Shown: in pieces, positions 23,101 through 36,900 of the stretch
Numbering within the stretch: position 1 is the stretch's first letter
Layout: every line of letters starts with the position of its first letter
Assembly: GCF_032062135.1 (NCBI RefSeq)
Contig: NC_092860.1
Span: forward strand, 154,664,288 to 154,728,287
Direction of reading: 5' to 3'
DNA from: Pyxicephalus adspersus
Lineage: Eukaryota > Chordata > Amphibia > Anura > Pyxicephalidae
Length of the DNA stretch: 64,000 nucleotides
Notes under the pieces: model-generated
Seen by the model: only the letters and a program-made list of their open reading frames with translations
What the model was told of the DNA's origin: nothing
Databases searched by the model: none
Program-made: the position numbers and the translations under genes

Positions 23101-26100
23101 TGCAGAAGCGCAGGCAAGCCAAGAAGTTATATGGCTGAGACAACTGTTAACAGACTTGGGTCAACCACAGTTGGAACCAACAAAATTCTTTGAAGATTTG
23201 ATGAAGAATGCACTTGCAGTTGTGCAGATGAAAAGAGTTAACTCGAGAACCAAGCACATTGATATGAAGTACCACTTTCTTAGGAATCTTCAAGAACAGG
23301 GACTTCTTGAGCTACCTTACTGCCTGACTGAAGATATGACAGTAGATATCCTTACAAAGCCCCTGACCGCTGAAAGACACTCAAGGCTTACAAAGAAGAT
23401 GGGTTTAATGGACTAAGCCTTAGCTGTTGAGAAGGGGTGTTGGGGGTACAACATCCTACAGCTTAGCCTATTACTGGATTGACTGCAGTTCACAATTATG
23501 ACACTAGATGTCACTGTTACTAATTTTTACTTGTGTTTTTTTTCTCTCTGTTTTCTCTATGATGTGTTACATATATCCTGTGTCATTCACCATTACTGCA
23601 TGCATGTTCTAATAAAGACAAGTTCTGTTAACCCACAATGGCTGTTCTGGGATGACTCCACTGCACCTGGCAATCATACTCTGCAACAGAGACACAGTGC
23701 CTTCCACACTGGGATAAGGTAAAACAATGCAATGCAATCAGACTAAGGAATTCAGGTACAGAAGAGAAGCTTGTGCAAATATGTCATACTAAAGGCAAAA
23801 CTGGGGCTCAGAATTAAACATCTCCTGACCCAGAGCACCCATCTATGAATAAAAAGCTGCATTATTGTCATGTTTTTGATAGCACTTCAATCAGTATTAT
23901 GCTATGAATTAAGGAGATCAGCATGGATTCCCATTAACTTGATGTTTAATGTATAAACACTTTAGTCAAAACTCAATGTATGCTTTCATTAAATAAAAAT
24001 ATAATTATGAAGTTATACCAAAATTATCATATCATTTTCATATAATATTGATTGGAATATATTTAGATAATATTAACAATTATAATATGATGATATTATA
24101 AAACCCTTATGTGTTTCATTATATTGATACAACAAAAAATACACAATCAACCTGTTCTGTTGGAAATTTCACCCTCAGCACATGAAACACAACTGTAGCA
24201 GCAAGAATGGATTACTTCTGTAGAAGCTTTACGGAATCCAGGAGGACACTTCCTGTTGCATCGAGACTGTGGAACCTCAAAAAATAATAATAAATAATAT
24301 TAAAACTTAATGAGTACATTTTTATTTCTTTATTTAAAATATAAATATAACCCAAAAAATTATAGTTTCATATAACATTTTTTAGTAATGAGATGTTGCT
24401 TTAAATCGACCTTGCAAGAACATGAAAGTTTAATATGTGGGCATAAGGGTAAACTTTACTCAGAGCAGAAACACTTTTTAGTAGACAACAAAGAGCATCC
24501 ATTGAAAGTCATTTAATAAATCAAAAAACTATATAATGGACTATGCTTGAGAAGTTTGCAATTAACTTGTAAAGGTATGCTGTAATTTTGCCATTTTGCA
24601 TATTTTTATTATTTTACAAACAAAATTGGAAGCTGAGGGCAAAAAAATCCTCACTAAAGGTGAGGCTAAAGATAAAAGTTTTTGTGGCAAGAGTACACAT
24701 AGTGAGGAAGAGGTTAGTTTGAGATTAATTTTCCACCCACTGAATTTCCAGAGGGAAGATTTCAGAGGAAAGCAGAGAGGAGCAGACCCATCTGCATCTG
24801 GAACCCACGGTCTCTCCTCCAGGCCTAAACCTTTCCAGTCAATCAGGTACATTAGCTTCTTACAAGATGATGAACTTCATATTCCTGAGAAGAATGGGGT
24901 AAAGGAGTAGCCAGCAGGGAGGGACTAGAAAAACAATTCAGGATCAAAGGTTTTAGCAATGGTACAGGGTAAGAGTTGGGTAATTTGAGATGTGGAGGAA
25001 GGTGTAATTTATAACAGACAGGATTAACTATAGCTGAAATAAGGTCAAATGAAATGAAGAGAAAACTTCAGAGCAGGGACATTGAAAATGGTCTGCAAAC
25101 TTCTTCTGTCTGAAAGCTGCATGTTACAGATGCTCACAGGTAAAAGACTAGATACTAAAGTCTTTTTGCAGGGCGCTGGGCACACTTAATTCGGCAGAAC
25201 AGTGTAAAGGAGACGATGGTGAGGATGTTTGCCATAGACAATGTAGAATGGGGATTCTTTGGTGCTGCTGCTTACATGGTTGTTGTGGGCAAACTCTGCA
25301 CATGATAATAGAGCTACCCAGTCATCATGGTGGGCAAAAACAAGGGTTCAAGTATATTGCCTGATTAACTCTCTCAGTCTGCTCATTAGTCTGCTGGTGA
25401 TAGGCTGAGGAGAACTCTGCATGAATGTCCAAAGATTTGCAAAAGCCTTTCCAAAAGCAGGAGGTAAATTGAAGCCCACGGTCAGATACAACATGTGTGG
25501 GCATACCATGAAGCCTAAAAATTTCATGAATGAAGATTGGCACCAAAGCAGCTTATGATGGTAATGCAGCAAGGGGTAAAAATTGGGCCATTTTGGAAAA
25601 AGCAGTCCACGACCTCTCAAATGACTGTAGAGCCATCCGAAGATGGTCTATAATAAAATCCATCCACAGGTGACACCAAACCTCCATGGGAATGGGTAGG
25701 GGAAAAAGCAGTCCTACCTGGGCACAGGTAGATTATGGAAAATGAACAAAGACCAACAAGCTTGTCAGGGGTTGAGGCAACAAGCAGACTGTAGGTATTG
25801 CAGGTTTTTCTGATCTGTACAAAAAGAACCCTCCAAAACATAGCACCATTCTACCAGATGGAGTAATTCCTTTTCACTGGGGAGAATTTCCTTGAGAAAA
25901 AAGCACAGGGTGGTCAAGCACCAGCAGGGGTCTGCAAGAGAATAGCTCTCACTCCAACAGAGGCAGCATAAACTTCATTTGAGAAGGGCTTGCAAACATC
26001 TGGTCTAACCAGAGCTGGGCCAGAAATATAAGCTTTCTTACTTCGGTACTTCCGAAGAAGGAGAAACAGGAGGGGCTGGAGGTTCCAGAGGCTGCTGAAA

Positions 26101-29100
26101 GGATAGTGCTAATTGGGTTGAGTAGACCTTACGTGAGTGAGATCTCTCCTGGAAACGTTCCTGAAAACAGATATTAATCTGGATGGCCATGGAGATCGGG
26201 TCATCCAAAGAGGAGGGAATTTCACTACCAGCCAACTCATCCTTGATGCGATCTGAAAGGCCCTGTCAGAAGGTAGCATGGAGCACCTCTTTGTTCAAGG
26301 TGAACTCAGCTGCCAGGGTTCAAAATTGGACTACAAACTGTCCTGCAGTTAGTGACCCTTGGCAGAGATGAAAGAGGGTGCCAGCCGCCAAGTAGGCCCA
26401 TGCTGCTTCATCAAAGATCCTCTTGAAGAGTGCCAGACAGGCCCAGTGACATTAGTCATTGGATCCTTCCTTTCCCAAAGTGGGCGCACCCATGCCAAGG
26501 CCTTTCTGGAAAACATAGTGAATAAATACACCACCTTAGCCTGATCAAAGGGGAAATTTTAAGGCTTTAGCTCAAAATGGATATTAAACTGGTCAATGAA
26601 GCCATGACAGGTCTTGGGGTCCCCAGAGAATTTCTGTGGGTGTGGCAAAAGAAGTGCGGAAACCAGTGGGATGGCAGAAGACCGAGCCTGAACTGGAGGT
26701 TCAGCAGGTACACTGGAGGAGGCCAGTAACAGATCCAAGCAAGTAGTAGGAGTATGTAGCTGGCGAAGACCCTGGATTTGCATAGCTCACTGGGCGTCTA
26801 GCCTCTGGGTGAGGAATTGGTTGGAGTCTGCTGAGAGGGTGCGGTCATGGTTCGTGCAAACTGTCAGCTTGGGGAGACAGAGCCACTAGGGGAAACTACA
26901 ACTTGCACAGAGTCTAAGCAGTATCCAGGTCTTCTCCAGAGCTTCTGGTGGTGAGGATGTTGCACTCCTGGTTATTGCCAGGTTACGGTCCTTGGGCACA
27001 CAGTCAGAACTGCCTTTATGCGCAGGAGAGAGGCGCCTGTATTTTACTGAGGAAGAGGTAAGTGTAACAATAGATAAAACAACAAAATAATGTATCAAGA
27101 ATATAATAAACATAGGTTTGTGCATAATCACAATCAGCACAAACTTCTTCAGGGGAATATTGGTTAACAAAGAGTCTGCGAGTTAATAAAGGTGGTTTCT
27201 TGAATTGCCCAGCCAGAGCCGAAACCTAAATATTATAGAAAATATGTCCATTGACCTGATAAAGACTGTTCACAGGAGATCTGTGATTTGGAACACATTT
27301 TTAGGGAAGAGTAAGCAAACATTTACAAGTCAAGATGTGCCCTGGTGATAGACTCTGGCCCAAGAAGACTGCTGGAATTAAATCAAAAGGTGCTTCAACA
27401 AAGTATTAGTGTAAGGGTGGGAAAAATGAGGCAAGGATGTCTTATGATGTCACATCCCATTTCACTTACATATCAAATGCAGAAGAAATTAAAACTGTAA
27501 GGAAATATCTCAAACAAAATAATTTAGATAGTTCAGCAAAAAGATAGTTCAGCAAAAATCAAGTGGGACCAAGATTATTTCTTGTTGGACCTTTGTCTCA
27601 ATACCATCTATTTCAAATACAAGGATAGCTTCTTTAGAGATAAATATGGCTAAACTATTGGATCAACAAATATGTTCTACTTTAGTTAATCTCTACATGT
27701 AAGCACATCAGATCGATTGTTTTATAAATGTATCAAACTTTCTTTTGCCTAATTTGGCTGATTTGTACTGCATAATGAAACCAGAAGGCAATTTTGAGAA
27801 AAAAAAATGGATAAAACATCCACTAATCAATACTAAACATGTTGTGAATTGTGCAAAGTTTGATGCAGGGCTCTAGAACTAGTTTATGGGAGCTATCCTT
27901 TCCATTGATAGAAAATGAAGTTGAAACAACCTTTAAAATAAAATCTTTAGCTCTCATCTTTACATAGTCAATTTCATTACAAATAACATGATGTACATAC
28001 CTCCATTTACTCATCTCCCCCTAAACTAGAATAAATAATCTAATACATGGGGTCTATCTAAGTATCTTACTGAAAACTCTTGGATAGAAATCAATCACTT
28101 CTATTAAGTTTATAAAATAGTGGTAAAACGTTTCAGAAGACATTCGTGTTAGAGGACATTCATAAGTAATATATTCGGAAGGACAATGTATTTTACCTAA
28201 TAATAAATTTACAAAAGTATAAGACAATGTAAAAAATATTCTTAATCTTACTGTGCCATCTTTCCATATGATACCTTCCTGGTACCAGGTGCGAGCTCCT
28301 TCCTCCTTGGGAAAAAATTCAAAGTATCCCACAGGTCCTCTGTCAATGAGTTCTCCATTTGAGGTAAATACCCAATTTTGTAAATAGAGAAGTGATGGCA
28401 TTTCTCCTTTCTCATTGAAATAAACAGGTTCTATGTTATAATTTACATACTGAACACTCATCATGTACCGATGAAGCTTTTGAATAAAAAAACAAAACAT
28501 GTTTTATACAAGGAAAGCCTTTTTGATTGACCATTTTTGTGTTTTTCATTTTTAGGTTCCTTTATATTCTTGGTAGACCAATTATTGGTATATATTTTTT
28601 TTACTACCACCACCAGCCCACCACCAGCCAGACATCTCAGTTTGTAAAATTTTGGGGAGTACTATATCGGTTTCGTTGTACCTAATATTTATGTTTTTCT
28701 TTTAATTACATCATAAAACATACTTAACTACAAACAAATATAATTACATAATAGATTTTAACTTGAAAATTGTGAAATATTTAGTGTATTTAAAGTCCGT
28801 AAAATATATTCTGTTTTGGGTAAGTCCCATTATAAAAAGTTTACTAAAAATGCCCTCTAATTTGACATATTTATTCATTGCACCTAATGAGAGTGGTTGT
28901 TCAGTGTATTTAGAGCTGTTGTCACTAGCAATAAATACAATTGGCCAATTCTGGGTTGAAAAAATGTATTTTTGTTGAATTTTGGCTATAGGATAAATGC
29001 ATTGCAGTTAGTAGAGAAAATATCAGTATTGTGTGTTTTAGTTCAAAAGGATAAATTGAGTAGAACAAATTATTTATCAATATAATTGAGTTTAAACAGA

Positions 29101-30910
29101 GTTTTTTTTTAACCTAAAAATAAAATTAGAAAAATATTGGTTTATACTTCGGTCACACCACTAGATGATACTGTGTTTGTAAGTGTATAACAAACTCCTG
29201 CTATCTTAGGGTTTGTTACACTGTTTACATGCTGATGCAACACCCCCTACTGGTGGACAAGAATAATGAACAAAAGATCATTTAAGACCAAGTGAGCCAA
29301 CATAGCAAACCTTAAAGTACAAAATACTGTAAAAAACATATATAGAAAAGAAGGAAAAGATATATAGACTGAGCCCATGTGATTATATTTTTCTTCTACC
29401 TATAACACACCATAGATGTACCGTATTTTTCGCCGTATAAGATGCTCCGGAATATAAGACGCACCCAATTTTAAAGGAGGAAAATCTAGAAAAAAAAGAT
29501 TCTGAAAGATTATTCCCCTTCTGTAATCGAAAGTCTCTACGGAAAGCAGGCAATAATGTGGACACCCTAAAAAGGACCCCACTGCCAGGAAAAAACCTCC
29601 AGCGTCATCTAACTGCAGACTTAGGAATTTTTATGCCAGTGAATATATATTGTTGCCTTTGAGGGCTGTCATGAGTCTTAAAAGACTAAGCACACCAACA
29701 CCATTATGGAGAACTATAGAAGATGATGTACTACTTACATTGTTATTGAATCTTAATGGTTTGTTTTTTTTTAAATTCACATGCAAAGCATGGGCCAGAG
29801 TATACAATGCTGAGTAGAGAAAGTAATGATGGCTAATCTGTTTATAATACAAATTCCACTTCTTGGTGCAATTCATAAGAGTAATGTTAAACAGGGAGCT
29901 AAAATAATGGTTTTTTATATTGTTTTTTGATAGACATTTATAATTAATAATATAAATATCTTCAATAAATGGATCATTTGGAGTGTTGGACGGATTTAGT
30001 TGTTCTATAAAAGTCTTTATGCCAGGAACATATTTTTTGGGTAATGTAAAAGAAAAACTACAGTTGACTAATTGGAGATATCCCTTTTCCATTGGATTTA
30101 GAGTAAGCCATGATTTACTCAGGAATAATGTAATATTTTTACGAATAAAATGCATCATTGAAATAAAAATCACATTATCTATATGAACCTCGCCACATAA
30201 TAAAATAACCGTACTAGACGATTGTTTAATAACTTTTACCAAATGTTCAAAACTTTTGGATTCTTTAGTTTTAGGGATCTGAATGGCAAATTCAATACAG
30301 ATACCATGCTGGGAAAAACCTTTACTTAGGTCCCAGAGTTCAGAATCTCCAGAGCCATCACTTGTTGATATAATTCCAATGAAGTTCCAACCAAATTGTA
30401 AAAATAATTTTATAGTGGCATTATAGCGAAAAACATCATCGTAAAAAGTCCGGAAAAAAGTTGGGTACATTTGCCTATCACTTAGTGAAGGTTCAGTGAC
30501 ACTGTAGCTGATCTGTAGAAACATGACATAATATACTGTATATATATAACTGAATCATTTATAACATAATATACTTTTATGTGGTATATAAAATATGTTA
30601 GGTGATCTTGAAAAGTTGACAATAACAAACTTTCTTACAATGTCTAAGTCACAAAAGCCCTTTTTTGATTTCAACACTGTGGGCAAGATTACCAACCTCC
30701 ACACAGCTATAAATTGAAGGCTTTGCTCATTTTGTATATAACCCTCGATTGGGGCCCGGAAAAGAAGTACCCATTTTCATTTTACTGATGGCAGCCCTGA
30801 CCCTCCGAGCTGCATCTGAAGATCACCTCCCGACTTACATTTGGTGATCTTCTTTTGGAATTTTTGATGCATTTAGATGATGCAGTAATTATCCTAAATA
30901 AATAATATAT

Positions 30911-30950
<40 letters not shown>

Positions 30951-33900
30951 GTTATATATTTTATATATATATTATATTAAATATACTGTATAACAGAGAG
31001 ATGTAATCCCATAGGTCTCCGGGAACAAATTTTCCAAAATATTAAAAATATAGCATTGATCAAGAAAGATAGAGAGGACACACTTAGAGGCTGCTCACAA
31101 CAATTAATGACATTGCTTGTTAAATATCATACAACAGAATTAAAACATATTGGGGACAAACTGGATAAGTAAAATGGATGAAAAGTGGATGAGTAAAATC
31201 TAGAGATTCAAAATTACTTACAAAAATGTAATTCTCAATAAGCTTCCAATAAGGAACAAACAATTCTTAAAAGATCAACAAGTCTTTCTTGCTGAAAGAG
31301 CACACGAATGGACACAGATTTCTAAAACAAACACTTTTAAGAAAAGATATCTCTATAATGACATAAATACTGAAACAACCGATACAAGTGTTCCTCACAG
31401 ACATCACAAACTACTAGATATAAAAATTCAAAAGGATCAAGACAAGGAACAAAAAGATTTACTAATTTCACCACACTTGACACACAAACATAAAAGACAA
31501 TTTAACACACATATGTCTGGAGATAACTCTAGGACATACAACAAATCTATGTCACAAGATACCACACATTCACTATCGCAATCTAATGACACTTGCACAA
31601 ATCCTAGTGGAATAGGGATGACTTCTTCTAAAGTGCCTACTAACACTGACAATCAGTTAGACATCCCAATCAAGGGACTGTGTTTTTACAAATCCATACA
31701 CCTTCACCTGTCCTTTTTAGGAAATTTCACTCAATCCCCACCACAGGGATCCCATGCCTGTATGCATTTCTGGTATCTCACATTGGAGAGCTGGAGAAGC
31801 GCTTTTCAACACTGAAATCACTGGATCACCTTGAGAGGGGTCTCCTGCTCACGAAGCAGGCAGTTAATAGCTTAGATATAGAGGATTAGGAGGTTAATCA
31901 GGATGAACATGTAGGGAGTTGGGATAATGTAACTAGAGGGAGTGGCAGGGGCTCCCAGAAAAGGAAGGCCAGCCCTGTGTTTGAGCACCCTAACATATTT
32001 ACAAAGTTATGTGAAGATGTGCAGATGGCAGACCCAATGGTGGCAACTCTAGATGTTACTGATACTCCTAACAGCCGGGAGAGAAGCACATCTAGTAGTG
32101 GTGGGGAGGGCAATGCAGGAAGGAAAAGACAATTGGTAGTCATAGGGGATTCTAAGTCCTGGTGCAAAAGGGAAGGGTTTGGGTTCATAGAGCACTGGGC
32201 TGACTTTTCATTGGGGTACAACCTGTATGCCACAGATAGACCTAAATAAAAAGGGGTCTGCTGTGCTAGGGGAAAGATTTAGGGGATTGGTGGAGGGATA
32301 TTTAAACTAGGACAGAGGGGGGTGGGAAAGGTAAATAAGGTGGCACAAAGGTTAGTCAGGGGTCAGACACTAGTGGAGGGTGGATTGGGGATAGTTGGGG
32401 GGAGGGTTATGGATAATTTTATACAGCTTTCTATGTTACAAGCAAACATTGGATTGGGCAGTACTAGTTGTACTGAAAAACAATCGGATTTGGCAAACAA
32501 TGATGGTAAAAGCAGCAATGATTTAAAGAGCCTGTTCATCAATGGAAGTCTAGCAAAAAAATATAGGGGAGTTGGATAGGGGAGTTGGAAGCCTTAATGA
32601 TTGAGGAGCATTATGACTTAGTTGGTATTGCTGAATCCTGGCTTTATTCTTCGCATTACTGGGTTGTCAAAATTCCTGGGTATACTCTCTTTCGTAAAGA
32701 GAGTAAACAAAAGGGTGGTGGTGTCTGTATGTGAGAAGTAGTCTAAAAGTGAATGTGAAAGAAATTGCTGATGGAACAAGGGATGAGGTTGAGGCATTAT
32801 GGGTGGAGGTGAATGTGGGGTTGAATAACACACAACTAATTATTGGAGTCTGTTATTCAAATGCTATTCATTCCTGCAGGCATGCCAGAACAGCAGAAGG
32901 AGTTTTAAGCTGAATGGAGACTGGAATAAAACATATAACTGATTGCAGCAATTAATCCATTTGAAATAAAAGCAAAATGTTAAGTGCAAACCTGAATAAT
33001 GGGGCTTAGCAAGCTACTACTATCAAGAAACTGAAGGAAAGAAACAATATAATGAACCCGACTCTTGATCCTAACCCATATCACTACTGTCCTTACCTGT
33101 ACTCACCTATTGAGGTGGGGCTTTGTGTGCCACAGGAATCAGATATTTCTGTTCCTCTTTCCTGAAGAAGTAGATTTAATCAGTGAAACTGATCGTAGAA
33201 GATAGCAGGGTATGCCCCAAGGATTGGGCAACCCGGACAGAAATATGTGATTGTGTTAGTTGTACATTTTTAATGAGTTATAAATGTTATGTGTTTCATG
33301 TTTTTGATATATATGTGATAATTGAATGTAATTTGCCTATAAAGTCCCACTTACCGAGTTGAAACCTCAAAACCTTATTGTTTAAAAGATGCAAAAAGAA
33401 GATAAAATGTGCAAACTGAAAGCCAGATTGCTAAGGAAAGTAAGCCAACCCCCAACATTTTTTTAAATATATTATTAGCAAAAAGATCAGATCTGAGCAT
33501 GTAGGCCCCTTAACCTTCCTAGCGGTAACCCCGAGTGTGATTTGGGGTAGAAAAAAGTTGCTGAAAGCGGTTACCCCGAGTCACACTCGGGGTGGGTAAA
33601 ACTATGGGAAGTAATAGTAAATACAGCTTTACCTGATCCGCCGGTGTCCCACACCATCCATCGCCGCAATCCCTGTCTTCTTTCTTCTTCCTACAGCCAG
33701 CTTCTGCACCCGAGGAGTTCCCGGTGACGTCGGTGAGTTTGTACGATGAGGGCGGGGCGGGAAATTCAAAATCCATTTGTATTGCATTCAATACAAAATT
33801 ACTGTATTGAATGCAATACATTGGATTTATATGTGTAAAATCAGTACATTGTTTTCAAGAACATTTATTTTACAGTATATATAATAGTATGAGTATAATA

Positions 33901-36900
33901 TGTATTTTTTTTTTTTAAATTAAAAAAAAAAAAATTTAAATATATATTTTTTAATTTATTCAATTTATTATTTTTACATGATTTTGTGTTTCAAACTTTA
34001 TTATACTCATACTAATATATTATATTGTAAAATAAATTTTCATGAAAAACAATGTACCGTTTTTAGACATATAAAACCCTAAAGAAATGAACCGCTAGGG
34101 AGGTTAAAGGATGTTGCTGGGTTGGTAACTGGGGATAAAGAAAAGGCAGATTTACTAAACACATTTTTAGCTCTGTGTACACAAAATAAAATGGCTCAAG
34201 TCAAAATTCATATTAGCAATGTCACTGCCTTAAATGAGTCACAATGGCTCAGAATTGATATAATTGAGAAACAGTTGGGAAAAATTAAGGTTGACAAAGC
34301 GCCAGGACCTGATGGATTACATCCACATGTCCTCAAAGAGCTGAGCTCGGTTATTTCAAAGCCAATATTTCTAATTTTTAGAGACTCTTTAGTCACTGGC
34401 AAGTTACCAATGGATTGGCGTAAGGCTAATGTGGTTCCAATCTTCAAAAAGGGAGCAAAGTCATTACCAGGTAACTACAGACCTGTTAGTTTAATGTCCA
34501 TAGTTGGAAAGGTTCTAGAGAGTTTGATAAAGAACCATATAGAGGAGTTTCTGCTGGAAAATAATATTATAAGTCATAGTCAGCATGGCTTCAAGAAAGA
34601 CCGAAGTTGTCAAACAAACTTACTCTCTTTTTATGAGGAAGTAAGTAAACAGGTGGACAGTGGAATAGCAGTTGATATAGTGTACTTGGACTTTGCTAAA
34701 ACATTTGACACTGTAACCCACAGACGATTAATATGGAAGTTAGGGTCGATCGGTTTAGAAAAGTCAATCTGGAAATTAATAGAGAACTGGCTTAAAGATC
34801 GCATCCAGAGAGTTGTAAATAATGATTCATACTCTGAATGGTCTAAGGTTATTAGTGGTGTACCCCAGGGTTCAGTGTTGGGACCTTTACTGTGTAACAT
34901 CTTTATAAATGATATAGAGTTTGGGATTAAAAGTATCATTTCGATGTTTGCAGATGACACCAAACTATGTAATGGAATTAAGTCCATACAGAATGCCTAT
35001 AATCTACAAGCAGACCTGGATGTACTGTGTGATTGGCAGCCAAGTGGCAAATGACATTTAATATAGATAAATGTAAAATTATGCACTTGGGGGATAACAA
35101 CATGCATGCTTCATACTGTCTAGGGGGAATACATTTGGGGAGGTCAGAAATGGAAAAGGATCTGGGGGTTCTGGTAGATCATAGACTTAATAACAGCATG
35201 CAATGCCAAGCTGCAATATCTAAAGCTAGTAAAGTTCTTTCTTGTATTAAAAGAGGAATAGACTGCAGAGATGGAGACATAATCCTGCCCCTGTACAAAA
35301 GCATTGGTCACACCACATCTGGAATATCCAGTATAGTTTTGGGCACCAGTTCACAAAAAGGACATTGTGGAATTGGAGAGAGTGCAGAGAAGGGAAACTA
35401 AACTAATAAAAGGAATGGAGGAGCTCAGCTATGAGGAGAGATTAGCTGAACTGAATCTATTCTCCCTTGAGAAGAGGCATATGAGGGGGAATATAATCAC
35501 ATATAAAAACAGTCCATATAGAAAAATTATTTTCCCCATTATTCACTTAACTGCCCAGTCTGTTGTTCAACTATTACAAAGAACAATAGGGCACTCTTTG
35601 CATCTGGAGGAAAAGAAGTTTAAGCTCTGGATAAGGAAGGGATTCTTCACTGTAAGGTCTGTGAAAATGTGGAATCCGCTCCCTTAGGAAGTGGTTTCAG
35701 CAAGTAAAATAGATTGCTTTAAGAAAAATCTGGATGTTTTTCGAGAAGCACAAAATTTAACTGGGTATTAATGCTTAAAAGAAAAAAAACAGTGACTGTT
35801 GATCCAGGGAGGATCTGATTGCCTCATGGATACAGGAAGGATTTTTTTTCCCCTGTTGAAGCAAATAGTACAAGGGCTTTTCTTTTGCCTTCCTCTGGAC
35901 CAACTAGGTCCTATATGTTTTTATATCTGGGATATGTTAATTTCCCTAGTGGTTAATAATAACACAATCAGATCGTGACATAGCACACACTTTTCCAATT
36001 GCTAACCACAATATCTGTTGACATTTAGAACCAATGAAAAGGTATCTGGCATGAATGGTGTCAAAACACAATACAGTGATAAAACAGGAATGGACAAAAG
36101 GAAACCATAGCAGTATAACCCGGGGGTGAACAGACCAAATATAGATGTCAGCACCCACTAGCATGTAATGCCTATAAAACCTGCATGTGCAGGAAAATGG
36201 CATGCCCAAAAGCAGGGCCTAATGGTGCTACACCTGGCCAACCTGAGCATGAGCTGCTCAACTAAACACATACATAAGAGAGAAATAAGTAAACAGGCAA
36301 TCATAACATTATTAGTCACATACCCAGCCTGAAACAGGCATGTAAACAGCTTTGCGGAAAAAAAAAACAGTCAAAGTCAGACTATTGGGTATGCATGATC
36401 CTGAGGGAAGAAAACAAAAAACAGACCAAAATAGTAATAATAACAGTTAAAAATAGTTACTCCAGAGCAGCATCAGCAGAACTTTGCAACACTATAAACT
36501 TTGCATAAATTTGGTATGCTTACAATTTTAGCATGAGATTTCTTTTCATCCAGGTAGCTCTCATAATGGCCTCCTTTGATTTATAATATGTACGTTTAAT
36601 GATGACATCCCTTGGGGGACCATCTGACTTTTTGGGAGCCAAAGCTCTGTGTATCTGGTCACATTCTAAACGATCCACTGGTAAATCAGGAAGAATCTCC
36701 TGGAGCAGAGCAGTGACAAAGGAAGGCAAATCTACAACACTCCCCTAGTTCTCAAATTACCTCTGCGATGACGATTTTCCATATCCTCCTTCAAATTTGA
36801 TTGAAGTATGGATAGATTGTGGTCATAAGAGTCAATGATCATTAAAAAGTGGATACACAAAGTACTCATGTTTCATCTGCTTGTGGGATAGTAGAGCAAA

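Larger units (their letters stand above)
20830..23688 (+). mobile_element. Ty1/copia retrotransposon, 5'-deleted, in V2R intron 5
   Basis: Antisense to the receptor gene. From the left it begins inside the gag-pre-integrase region and runs through integrase, reverse transcriptase and RNase H to a complete 3' LTR. The 5' LTR, gag and protease are absent. Integrase-before-reverse-transcriptase order and the YVDD box mark Ty1/copia rather than Ty3/gypsy. Confidence 0.88.
24700..27069 (-). mobile_element. Ty3/gypsy chromovirus, internally deleted, in V2R intron 4
   Basis: Same strand as the receptor gene. Moving down the minus strand: 5' LTR (27069-26862), gag (26848 to about 26040), then directly integrase (about 25840-25325) and a chromodomain (24852 to about 24770). 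Protease and reverse transcriptase are missing, so about 2 kb of pol has been deleted. No 3' LTR is recognised, so the left limit is uncertain. The chromodomain places it among chromoviruses. Confidence 0.8.
31770..35940 (+). mobile_element. CR1-like LINE, degenerate and interrupted
   Basis: In order: ORF1 remnant with an esterase-like [11 protein letters not shown] motif (31770-32260), start of ORF2 endonuclease (about 32440-32890), an unrelated or rearranged stretch (about 32930-33380), ORF2 continuing into the reverse transcriptase (33385-35700) and a 3' UTR to about 35940. A TTAA-flanked element (33514-34103) splits ORF2. The reverse-transcriptase body is open for 310 codons and is the best-preserved part. 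The element lies antisense in V2R intron 2. Confidence 0.8.

Noticed and set aside
29631..29738. Continuation of V2R exon 3 to the stop at 29631
   Set aside because: The donor gtaagt at 29738 gives the correct phase and the expected V2R joint with exon 4; the sequence after it has no V2R similarity.
30898..30980. Possible replication origin or regulatory AT island
   Set aside because: It is a plain (TA)n microsatellite with nothing else to support a function.
32930..33380. Penelope-like element 3' end inside the CR1-like LINE
   Set aside because: A cctgaagaagtag...gaaactgat motif is suggestive, but no GIY-YIG or reverse-transcriptase sequence accompanies it, so I left it unassigned.
34122..35054. 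Functional reverse-transcriptase gene
   Set aside because: The catalytic FADD is present, but the endonuclease is missing or scrambled, frameshifts follow, and the frame is split by a DNA element.
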